DNA of 64,000 nucleotides from Arthrobacter beigongshangensis (lineage in GTDB: Bacteria; Bacillota; Bacilli; Bacillales_A; Planococcaceae): assembly GCF_016820585.1 (NCBI RefSeq), contig NZ_JADHDX010000010.1, positions 1 through 64,000 of the forward strand, given 5' to 3'. The stretch's first letter is position 1. The number at the start of each line of letters is the position of its first letter. The translations under genes and the position numbers were made by a program. A model generated the notes under the pieces. It was not told the DNA's origin, made no database searches, and saw only the letters and a list, made by a program, of their open reading frames with translations. This document shows positions 57,367 through 64,000 of the stretch, one piece after another.

Positions 57367-57930
57367 GTGGATGCTTTACACTTATGGCAACTCCAACTGG
57401 AACAACTATTAACAGAAATGGCTGAACAGGCAAGCCCTGTTGCGGGTACGTTATTCGTTATCGGTTGTTCAACCTCGGAAATTGCAGGCAGTCGAATTGG
57501 TACGTCTGGTGCACTCGAGATTGGAGAGGCGCTGTATAAGCCCTTGAAAGATTTTGCGGAGAAATATAAGCTCTATTTAGCCTTCCAAGGATGCGAGCAT
57601 ATCAATCGAGCGTTGACAATCGAACGTCGAGCAGCAGAAAAATTCAATCTTGACGCAGTCTCCGTTATTCCAGCGCAACATGCAGGTGGCTCGATGTCTA
57701 CATATGCCTATCGTCAAATGGACGAGCCGGTCGTTGTAGAAGCCATTCGTGCAACCGCGGGAATTGACATTGGACAAACATTAATTGGAATGCATTTGAA
57801 GCCTGTCGCTGTTCCACTCCGAACATCAATTAGTAAAATTGGAGAGGCAGTCGTTACTGTAGCTACAACACGACCGAAGCTTATTGGTGGAGAGCGTGCA
57901 ATATATATAATAGATGGAGAAGGGGAATGA
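57367..57930 (+). CDS. ywlG: YwlG family protein (UPF0340/DUF436)
   Basis: This 187-residue protein of unknown function matches UPF0340: [34 protein letters not shown], and [22 protein letters not shown]-like C-terminal segments. The order rpiB-ywlG-glyA is that of B. subtilis. Translation starts at GTG 57367, after GGCGGGTGGAG. The glyA start codon lies 5 nt after the stop codon. Confidence 0.9.
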   Translation: MDALHLWQLQLEQLLTEMAEQASPVAGTLFVIGCSTSEIAGSRIGTSGALEIGEALYKPLKDFAEKYKLYLAFQGCEHINRALTIERRAAEKFNLDAVSVIPAQHAGGSMSTYAYRQMDEPVVVEAIRATAGIDIGQTLIGMHLKPVAVPLRTSISKIGEAVVTVATTRPKLIGGERAIYIIDGEGE

Positions 57931-57934
57931 AAAA

Positions 57935-59188
57935 ATGGAATTGACAAATGTAAAACGTGAAGACGCAGCGGTATATGAAGCAATTATGGCGGAGAAAAAC
58001 CGTCAAAATGCGAATATCGAGCTAATTGCATCAGAAAACTTTGTAACAGAAGCAGTTATGGAAGCACAAGGATCTTATTTGACAAATAAATACGCAGAAG
58101 GCTATCCGGGCAAACGTTATTACGGTGGCTGTGAGCATGTCGATGTCGTCGAAAATATTGCACGCGATCGCCTGAAAGAAATTTTCGGTGCGGCCTATGC
58201 AAACGTTCAGCCACACTCTGGTGCACAAGCGAATATGGCAGTTTACTTCGCAGTTCTTAAACCAGGCGACACTGTTCTAGGCATGAATCTTTCCCATGGC
58301 GGTCACTTGACACACGGTAGCCCAGTCAACTTCTCTGGTGAATTGTATAACTTTGTTGACTATGGTGTTGGCAAAGAGGATGAGTTAATTGACTATGAAG
58401 ACGTTCGTCAAAAAGCACTTGAGCATAAACCGAAAATGATCGTAGCTGGTGCAAGTGCTTATCCACGCGAAATTGATTTTGCGAAATTCCGTGAAATCGC
58501 TGATGAAGTGGGAGCGTATCTATTTGTAGATATGGCGCATATCGCAGGACTCGTTGCAGTAGGCGAGCATCCAAATCCAGTACCACACGCACACTTTGTA
58601 ACATCTACAACACATAAAACATTACGTGGGCCACGTGGTGGACTGATTTTGGTCAACGAAGAATTTGCTGAAGAATTTGGTCGCAAGCTCGACAAATCCA
58701 TCTTCCCAGGCGTTCAAGGTGGACCATTGATGCACGTCATTGCGGCTAAAGCAGTTGCATTTGGTGAAGCCCTAAAACCGGAATTCAAAACATATATTCA
58801 GCAAGTTAAAAAGAATGCGAAAGCATTTGGTGAAGCACTAGTCGCTGAAGGTGTTGATATCGTTTCTGGTGGTACAGACAATCACCTTGTACTTTTGAAC
58901 CTACGTTCACTAGGCATCACAGGTAAAATTGCAGAGCACGTCCTAGACGAAGTTGGAATTACGGTCAATAAAAACACAATTCCATACGACACGGAAAGCC
59001 CATTTGTCACATCTGGTATCCGTATCGGTACACCAGCTGTAACAACAAGAGGTTTTAAGGAAGAAGAAATGAAAGAAATTGCGTCTATCATTGCAAAACT
59101 TCTTAAAAACCACGAAGATGAAGACGTGAAAAAAGAAGCACGTCAACGTGTAACAGCATTGACAGATAAGTTCCCGCTCTACGCATAA
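57935..59188 (+). CDS. glyA: Serine hydroxymethyltransferase
   Basis: GlyA converts serine and tetrahydrofolate to glycine and methylene-THF, the main source of one-carbon units. The 417-residue PLP enzyme shows [43 protein letters not shown] and the PLP lysine in [22 protein letters not shown] precedes the ATG at 57935. The seven in-frame codons before it overlap ywlG. Confidence 0.97.
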   Translation: MELTNVKREDAAVYEAIMAEKNRQNANIELIASENFVTEAVMEAQGSYLTNKYAEGYPGKRYYGGCEHVDVVENIARDRLKEIFGAAYANVQPHSGAQANMAVYFAVLKPGDTVLGMNLSHGGHLTHGSPVNFSGELYNFVDYGVGKEDELIDYEDVRQKALEHKPKMIVAGASAYPREIDFAKFREIADEVGAYLFVDMAHIAGLVAVGEHPNPVPHAHFVTSTTHKTLRGPRGGLILVNEEFAEEFGRKLDKSIFPGVQGGPLMHVIAAKAVAFGEALKPEFKTYIQQVKKNAKAFGEALVAEGVDIVSGGTDNHLVLLNLRSLGITGKIAEHVLDEVGITVNKNTIPYDTESPFVTSGIRIGTPAVTTRGFKEEEMKEIASIIAKLLKNHEDEDVKKEARQRVTALTDKFPLYA

Positions 59189-59200
59189 GTAATATAATAG

Positions 59201-59234
59201 AATAAGCCGCTATCCTGTGATGGCGGCTTATTTT
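59201..59234 (+). terminator. Terminator of glyA
   Basis: A 10-bp perfect stem (59201-59210 with 59223-59232) ends in TTTT, 12 nt after the glyA stop codon. Confidence 0.85.
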
Positions 59235-59298
59235 GTATAGGTATGTATTAAGCAATAGTGCCTATTTGAAAGACTTAGTCATATAGGGGGTAAAGGCG

Positions 59299-61434
59299 AT
59301 GGGCAATCTTCAGGCAACTCATAAAGAGAAAAGAATCTTATTGGATTGGCTTCAAAGGTTTGGCAATCGTTTTCGCACGGGCTTTGTCGTACTAGATCCG
59401 AATAGCGGTGATAACAAGGTGGTATTTGCCAATGCGTTTTATATTGAAATGACAGGTTATACTGCTTCGGAGATTATTGGTAGTAACATAGGGTTCTTGC
59501 ATGGCGAGGATACGGATATGGTTCAAATTGGTAAAGTTGCACAAGAAATAATGAGTGGACAATCGACCAAGGCAGAGGTGCTGAATTATAAAAAAGATGG
59601 TACACCTTTTTGGAATGAGCTAGTAATCCAACCGATTATCGACGAGCATGGCGATAATTTATACACAATAGCATTTTGCTCGGATACGACGGAGAGGAAG
59701 AAAGACGAAATTTTGCTCAAACTTCAGGAAGATATTTTTGCTGGCATTAATGAAAGTGAGCAACCGACAAGTCTTATCCAAAAAATTGCGAATGTCATCA
59801 AATCCTTCTTTTGGCAAGATGCGGCCTGTTCAATCTTGTTCAAGGAGAAAGAGGGAAATTGGTATACTGGTGCCGCAGACGACGTCTCACCTCATTTAAT
59901 AGATAAGCTTCTGGAAGATGTCTATGACAAAACGCCCTTACCGAGTGAGTTGATTGTGCGAGAGGGGCAAGAAACGAGTTCTCTCGGTGAATTTTACTCC
60001 GAATTGTCAATTCCGATAATAGACAGCGATGGCGATGTGAGTGGGCTTGTGACAATCTTTAATAAGAAATCGATGAAGCCGACTGAAACGCAAATTCGCT
60101 TTTTGGAAAAGGTTATCCCGATTATTCAAACGACAAGAATTCACTATAGTCAGCAGGCTGAGTATTATCGGCTTGCCTTTACGAATCCAGAAACAGGGCT
60201 TCCGAATCGTCATGCATTTTTGAAGAAATTTGAAAAAAACCTGCGGGATGGACGCAATCATTTTGCAGCGATTATTGAGCCAGGTGAATATGGTCAAATT
60301 GTGGACTTGTACGGCGGAGAAGCAGCCGATGAGCTCTTCATTCAACTTAGCCAGCGTATTGAGCGAGTAGGGATTGGGAGGCCTAACTTTGTAGGACGTT
60401 TTGCAAGTGCGACGCTTGTTTTCACCAATGAGCCTTTGCCTGAGGATAATGGATATAACATTATTGAGCTCAACCATCTCGTTGCAAAACCTTTTATGAT
60501 TGCGGGTCAGGAAATGTTTATCACCTTAAAAATCGGGGTTGCATTATTGGAAAATGACCTTAGTGGTGAGGATATACTCCGACGTGCTGATACGGCATTG
60601 ACAGATGCAAAGAAGAAATCCGGAAATGCCATTTCCTTTTATAAGGATTTACAGTACGAGGAAACGAGAAAAGAAATGAAAATCTTCAATGAGCTATCGA
60701 AGGCACTATTAACCGATCAAATCGAAGTCTATTTACAGCCGCAGGTAGATTTAAAGGATGGTAGCATTATTTCTTTTGAAGCGTTAGCCCGTTGGTTCTC
60801 GCCTACACTCGGACAAGTGCCACCTTCTTTATTCATTCCAGCTGCTGAAAATATCGGTAGAATTATTGACTTAGAAATTCATATTTTATCGAAAGTAATG
60901 GAATGGCAACGCCAGCGGAAACAGGCTGGTGAAAGAATGTATCAGGTGGCTGTCAATATTTCTGCCCAGCATTTCTTTGCACCGACATTTGTGGAGGATC
61001 TACAAAAGCAGATTGCGACATACGACCTTTTACCAACTCATATTAAGCTTGAATTGACCGAGAGTATCGGCTTAACAGATATACTCAAAGCGAAATTGAT
61101 ATTCCTAGACCTGCATGAAGCGGGCTTTGAATTATCCGTAGATGATTTTGGTGTTGGATTTTCATCGTTAAGCTATTTACCCCAACTCCCATTAAGCGAA
61201 TTAAAAATAGACCGTAGCTTTATCAATGCAATTGGTGAACCCGCTACGCTCGCAGTTGTTCGGACGATTATCCAACTGGCTAATAATTTGAACTTCTCAA
61301 CAGTTGCAGAAGGAATTGAAGAAGAATGGCAAGGTGAAAAATTGCGTGAGTTGGGCTGTAAAGTGGGGCAAGGCTTTTACTACTACAAGCCAGTGCCTTT
61401 ACTCGAAATAGACCGACTACTTGGTGAGAAATAA
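59299..61434 (+). CDS. LOV-like/PAS-GAF-degenerate GGDEF-EAL protein (probable c-di-GMP phosphodiesterase)
   Basis: The 711-residue cytoplasmic protein has four parts. A LOV-like PAS domain (about 22-135) ends in TTERK; its GSNIGFLHG motif has Ile64 where LOV photoreceptors have the flavin-binding Cys. A GAF domain spans about 145-290. The GGDEF domain (about 300-445) is inactive, with RFASATLVF near residue 367 in place of GGDEF. The EAL domain (about 455-705) looks intact: FEALARW (Glu494), LELTESIG, VDDFGVGFSSLSYL, LKIDRSF, GQGFYYYKP. It should therefore hydrolyse c-di-GMP under control of the sensor domains. It sits between glyA and upp, which are neighbours in B. subtilis. Confidence 0.9.
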   Translation: MGNLQATHKEKRILLDWLQRFGNRFRTGFVVLDPNSGDNKVVFANAFYIEMTGYTASEIIGSNIGFLHGEDTDMVQIGKVAQEIMSGQSTKAEVLNYKKDGTPFWNELVIQPIIDEHGDNLYTIAFCSDTTERKKDEILLKLQEDIFAGINESEQPTSLIQKIANVIKSFFWQDAACSILFKEKEGNWYTGAADDVSPHLIDKLLEDVYDKTPLPSELIVREGQETSSLGEFYSELSIPIIDSDGDVSGLVTIFNKKSMKPTETQIRFLEKVIPIIQTTRIHYSQQAEYYRLAFTNPETGLPNRHAFLKKFEKNLRDGRNHFAAIIEPGEYGQIVDLYGGEAADELFIQLSQRIERVGIGRPNFVGRFASATLVFTNEPLPEDNGYNIIELNHLVAKPFMIAGQEMFITLKIGVALLENDLSGEDILRRADTALTDAKKKSGNAISFYKDLQYEETRKEMKIFNELSKALLTDQIEVYLQPQVDLKDGSIISFEALARWFSPTLGQVPPSLFIPAAENIGRIIDLEIHILSKVMEWQRQRKQAGERMYQVAVNISAQHFFAPTFVEDLQKQIATYDLLPTHIKLELTESIGLTDILKAKLIFLDLHEAGFELSVDDFGVGFSSLSYLPQLPLSELKIDRSFINAIGEPATLAVVRTIIQLANNLNFSTVAEGIEEEWQGEKLRELGCKVGQGFYYYKPVPLLEIDRLLGEK

Positions 61435-61452
61435 GATAATCAATGAGGTCTT

Positions 61453-61540
61453 GGCGTAATTGCGTCCGAATTTTGAATTGTGCCCACAGGACGTGGGTAT
61501 GCAGTCGTTGCGACAGGACGTCGCGCCCTTAGACTGCCGG
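61453..61540 (+). ncRNA. Tandem AGGAC-loop hairpins upstream of upp (candidate CsrA-type element)
   Basis: After GGCGTAATTG (61453-61462) come two hairpins with the same loop: CCCAC-AGGAC-GTGGG (61483-61497) and GCGAC-AGGAC-GTCGC (61510-61524). The second is enclosed by GCAGTC (61501-61506) and GACTGC (61532-61537). GGA in a hairpin loop within ACAGGACGT resembles the CsrA consensus ACARGGAUGU. It lies upstream of the upp promoter, so it may belong to the 3' end of the EAL transcript. Confidence 0.5.
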
Positions 61541-61596
61541 AAATTGACTCCCTTCAAAACTTATGGGTGTTTGACGTGCCTGAAGCAGCATGCTTC

Positions 61597-61605
61597 TGTT
61601 ATAAT
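61597..61605 (+). promoter_or_regulatory. Extended -10 promoter of upp
   Basis: TGTTATAAT matches the extended -10 consensus, 33 bp before the upp start codon. The inverted repeat GAAGCA/TGCTTC (61582-61596) lies directly before it. Confidence 0.5.
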
Positions 61606-61637
61606 GAACAGGACATTTTGAAAAGGGGCGAATATAT

Positions 61638-62267
61638 ATGCCGAAAGTACATGTTTTTGATCATCCACTAATCCAACACAAACTTACGTACATACGTGAT
61701 ACCAACACAGGAACAAAAGAATTCCGAGAGCTGGTTGATGAAGTAGCAACACTCATGGCATATGAAATTACACGTGAACTACCGCTTCAAGAAGTAGAAA
61801 TCGAAACGCCTGTTTGTACGGCAAAATCGAAAGTACTTGCAGGAAAGAAACTGGGCATTGTGCCGATTCTGCGTGCAGGTATTGGGATGGTCGATGGAAT
61901 TCTTAACCTCATTCCAGCAGCAAAAGTCGGGCATATCGGCTTGTACCGCGATCCTGAAACATTGCAACCAGTCGAATATTACGTGAAACTTCCTTCCGAC
62001 GTATCGGTTCGCGATTTCATCCTTGTTGACCCGATGCTTGCAACGGGCGGATCTGCAATCGCAGCAGTCGATTCATTAAAAAGTCGTGGTGCAAAAAACA
62101 TCACCTTCATGTGCCTGATTGCGGCACCGGAAGGCGTAAAAGCAATGACGGAAGCACATCCAGACGTCGACGTTTACATTGCTGCGCTTGATGAAAGACT
62201 TGATGAAAAAGGCTACATCGTACCAGGACTAGGCGATGCTGGAGATCGACTATTCGGTACAAAATGA
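61638..62267 (+). CDS. upp: Uracil phosphoribosyltransferase
   Basis: Upp converts uracil and PRPP to UMP. The 209-residue product has [26 protein letters not shown], the PRPP-binding loop [11 protein letters not shown] and a C-terminal [13 protein letters not shown] that binds uracil. AAAGGGGCG precedes the ATG. mnaA follows, whereas in B. subtilis the atp operon is the next neighbour. Confidence 0.97.
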   Translation: MPKVHVFDHPLIQHKLTYIRDTNTGTKEFRELVDEVATLMAYEITRELPLQEVEIETPVCTAKSKVLAGKKLGIVPILRAGIGMVDGILNLIPAAKVGHIGLYRDPETLQPVEYYVKLPSDVSVRDFILVDPMLATGGSAIAAVDSLKSRGAKNITFMCLIAAPEGVKAMTEAHPDVDVYIAALDERLDEKGYIVPGLGDAGDRLFGTK

Positions 62268-62286
62268 TAGGGAAGGCGTGAATGGT

Positions 62287-63411
62287 TTGAAGAAGAAATG
62301 GAAAGTGATGACGATTTTTGGTACGCGACCAGAAGCGATTAAGATGGCTCCGCTCGTGCTAGAACTACAAAAGCATTCGGATGATATTGAACCGATTGTA
62401 ACAGTTACAGCGCAGCATCGCGAAATGCTTGACCAAGTACTAGAAACATTCGGCATCACACCTGATTTTGATTTGAATATCATGAAAGATCGACAAACGC
62501 TTGTAGACGTCGCAACGCGCGGATTAGAAGGACTCGATCGAATTATGAAAGAAGCACAGCCGGATATCGTGCTCGTTCACGGCGATACATCGACGACTTT
62601 CATAGGAAGTCTAGCCGCTTTCTACAACCGCATTGCAGTCGGGCATGTTGAAGCAGGGCTTCGTACATGGGACAAATACTCTCCATATCCAGAGGAGATG
62701 AACCGACAGCTAACAGGTGTTATCGCAGATCTTCATTTTTCACCGACAGAAAAGTCAGCTCGCAATTTAGTGAATGAAGGAAAACCAGAAGATCGTATTT
62801 ATATAACGGGTAATACAGCAATTGATGCACTTCAGACAACTGTGCTCGAGGAATATTCGCACCCTGTTCTTGACAAAATTGGGACAGATAGGCTTATTCT
62901 ACTCACGGCGCACCGTCGGGAAAACCTCGGTGAACCAATGCGCAATATGTTCCGTGCTATTAATCGCCTACTTGCGAAATACGATGATATTCAGGTCATT
63001 TACCCAGTTCACATGAATCCGGCAGTTCGCGAAGTAGCAGATGAGCTTCTTGGCAACAATAACCGCGTTCATTTAATCGAGCCGCTTGAAGTGGTTGACT
63101 TCCATAACTTTGCTGCACGCTCACATATTATTTTGACTGATTCAGGCGGTATCCAAGAAGAAGCACCATCTCTCGGCAAACCGGTCATCGTCTTGCGCGA
63201 TACGACTGAACGTCCAGAAGGTATCGAAGCTGGAACACTGAAGCTGGCGGGTACTGATGAAGAAACAATCTTTACACTGACTGATACATTGCTTACCGAC
63301 GAAGCGGAATATTCAAGAATGGCCAAAGCGTCCAACCCTTACGGAGACGGACATGCCTCTGAACGAATCGTCGAAGCACTGAAAGAGTATTTAACATCTA
63401 TTGAAAAGTAA
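62287..63411 (+). CDS. mnaA: UDP-N-acetylglucosamine 2-epimerase MnaA
   Basis: MnaA interconverts UDP-GlcNAc and UDP-ManNAc for teichoic-acid linkage units. The 374-residue non-hydrolysing epimerase shows VMTIFGTRPEAIKMAPLV, VHGDTSTTFIG, GHVEAGLRTW, PEEMNRQL, TAHRRENLG and LTDSGGIQEEAPSLGKPV with the catalytic residues. I start at TTG 62287, ten bases after AGGGAAGG, which gives MKKKWKVM as in B. subtilis. In Bacillus the gene lies in the teichoic-acid region, but next to upp in many Planococcaceae (recollection). Confidence 0.95.
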   Translation: MKKKWKVMTIFGTRPEAIKMAPLVLELQKHSDDIEPIVTVTAQHREMLDQVLETFGITPDFDLNIMKDRQTLVDVATRGLEGLDRIMKEAQPDIVLVHGDTSTTFIGSLAAFYNRIAVGHVEAGLRTWDKYSPYPEEMNRQLTGVIADLHFSPTEKSARNLVNEGKPEDRIYITGNTAIDALQTTVLEEYSHPVLDKIGTDRLILLTAHRRENLGEPMRNMFRAINRLLAKYDDIQVIYPVHMNPAVREVADELLGNNNRVHLIEPLEVVDFHNFAARSHIILTDSGGIQEEAPSLGKPVIVLRDTTERPEGIEAGTLKLAGTDEETIFTLTDTLLTDEAEYSRMAKASNPYGDGHASERIVEALKEYLTSIEK

Positions 63412-63419
63412 ACGGATAA

Positions 63420-63448
63420 ACGGCCGAGGCAACTCGGTCGTTTTTTTT
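63420..63448 (+). terminator. Terminator of mnaA
   Basis: A 9-bp stem (63420-63428 with 63433-63441, one wobble) with a GCAA tetraloop is followed by a run of eight T. Confidence 0.9.
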
Positions 63449-63504
63449 CTACTGCTAGAAGTCTAGAACATCCGATTGTCTGACACTTGGATGTTCAGTT
63501 CGAG

Positions 63505-63546
63505 GTAGCTCAGTTCCACAAATAGGCGATCCAGTTCCCAAAACAC
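63505..63546 (+). repeat. Array G: two 21-nt units related to array E
   Basis: Two units of exactly 21 nt share GATCCAGTTCCCA- or GCTCAGTTCCACA-type cores with array E (28002-28176), 35 kb away. A degenerate 19-nt unit may precede them (63486-63504). The pair lies just past the mnaA terminator. Confidence 0.75.
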
Positions 63547-63681
63547 CGACAATAAAGTGATCTTAGGGAAACCCCCTATTTATCTTGAATTCGAAAATCG
63601 CTGGACATATTACAACTGCATTGCAAATTTGTCGAATGTTTGACAAAACGAACACTTTGTGAAGAATTTCACGGGAATCAA

Positions 63682-63710
63682 TTGACATCAATTTTCGCCT
63701 ATTGTATGCT
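63682..63710 (+). promoter_or_regulatory. Strong sigma-A promoter near the right edge
   Basis: TTGACA (63682-63687) and TATGCT (63705-63710) are exactly 17 nt apart. By gene order the target is probably the atp operon beyond the window (inference). Confidence 0.7.
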
Positions 63711-63716
63711 TACAAA

Positions 63717-64000
63717 GGGTAAGAATGATAGGGGTTTCTTATATATTTGTAGCAGCACAACATCTAGTGGTGCTAAGATACCGCTAGCATCCTATCTTAA
63801 TTACGTTGAAAATGTAGGGATGCTCCTAGTTGTCAATCATAGACACGCTAGGCTCATCGGAGCATTCACCAAATGACCTACCTTTCGACGCTACTCGCAC
63901 AACTTATTGGTTTTATCTTTTTTCAAAGTCTTTGCCCGTGTTTGGCTAAACTATGAGACAAGAGCCACCCCCGCTTTTCCGTGTGTTAGGCTTGTGACTA
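63717..64000 (+). other. Long untranslated leader at the right edge
   Basis: About 280 nt after the promoter contain no convincing gene. GATGCTCC (63819-63826) pairs with GGAGCATT (63859-63866), and CTAG words inside could extend the stem. AAGATA and TATCTT words occur near 63774-63798. A 78-codon ORF (63640-63876) starts upstream of the promoter and has no ribosome site, so I do not call it. Confidence 0.4.

Noticed and set aside
63640-63876. ORF of 78 codons at the right edge
   Set aside because: It begins upstream of the strong promoter at 63682-63710, has no ribosome site and resembles no family.

Overview
The window comes from the chromosome of a low-GC, endospore-forming Bacillales bacterium, most likely Sporosarcina or another Planococcaceae (inference from gene order and protein style, no database search). 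Sporulation and germination genes are present (cwlJ, gerQ, rsfA, spo0F, spoIIR). The backbone follows the B. subtilis ywd-ywf-ywh-ywi-ywj-ywl-glyA-upp segment. There are no rRNA or tRNA genes, no transposases, no phage genes and no CRISPR array.

Layout. 0.1-4.5 kb: a YjiH-type membrane protein with an ARG-box-like operator, the bacillithiol pair yojF-bshB2, and pdxK. 4.6-9.2 kb: DUF4230 protein, ung and small genes, cwlJ-gerQ, hemQ. 9.3-19.8 kb: pta-lipL, rsfA, the ywfO-ywgA HD/hypothetical pair, a tautomerase, ywhD, a class A PBP, ywiB-argS. 20-28 kb: an eleven-gene cobalamin operon behind a B12 riboswitch. It salvages cobinamide (cbiZ, cbiB, cobD, cobU, cobS, cobC, pduO) and obtains the lower ligand by a CblT/CblS alpha-ribazole route, with no cobT and no corrin-ring genes. 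It holds a cobyric-acid-synthase homologue without a glutamine amidotransferase domain and a second, degenerate CobU. 28.3-39.2 kb: a fatty/branched-chain acyl-CoA oxidation block (fadF, thiolase, hbd, two acyl-CoA dehydrogenases, TetR regulator) ending in icmF, a B12-dependent mutase that would use the cofactor made by the preceding operon. 39.4-49.3 kb: rpoE, pyrG with a CTP-type attenuator, ywjG, spo0F, fbaA, a transaldolase-family aldolase, murA, glpX, rho, rpmE. 49.5-63.4 kb: tdk, prfA-prmC, spoIIR, ywlC (with a DnaA-box cluster), an mntP-like gene, ywlE, a small-ectodomain MCP, rpiB, ywlG, glyA, a LOV/GAF/degenerate-GGDEF/EAL protein, upp and mnaA. A strong promoter with a long leader runs off the right end.

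The most unusual feature is a set of seven intergenic tandem arrays (about 3.27, 11.2, 15.1, 28.0, 33.95, 50.15 and 63.5 kb). Their cores differ, but all are built of units 21 nt long, with occasional units of 19 nt. Twenty-one base pairs is two turns of B-DNA. Every array lies just 3' of a gene. In the three largest, the shared core has the same orientation relative to the gene upstream. I know of no described function for them. Other points worth following are the amidotransferase-less CobQ, two complementary-looking CobU proteins, tandem hairpins with identical AGGAC loops before upp, and a LOV domain without its photoactive cysteine.
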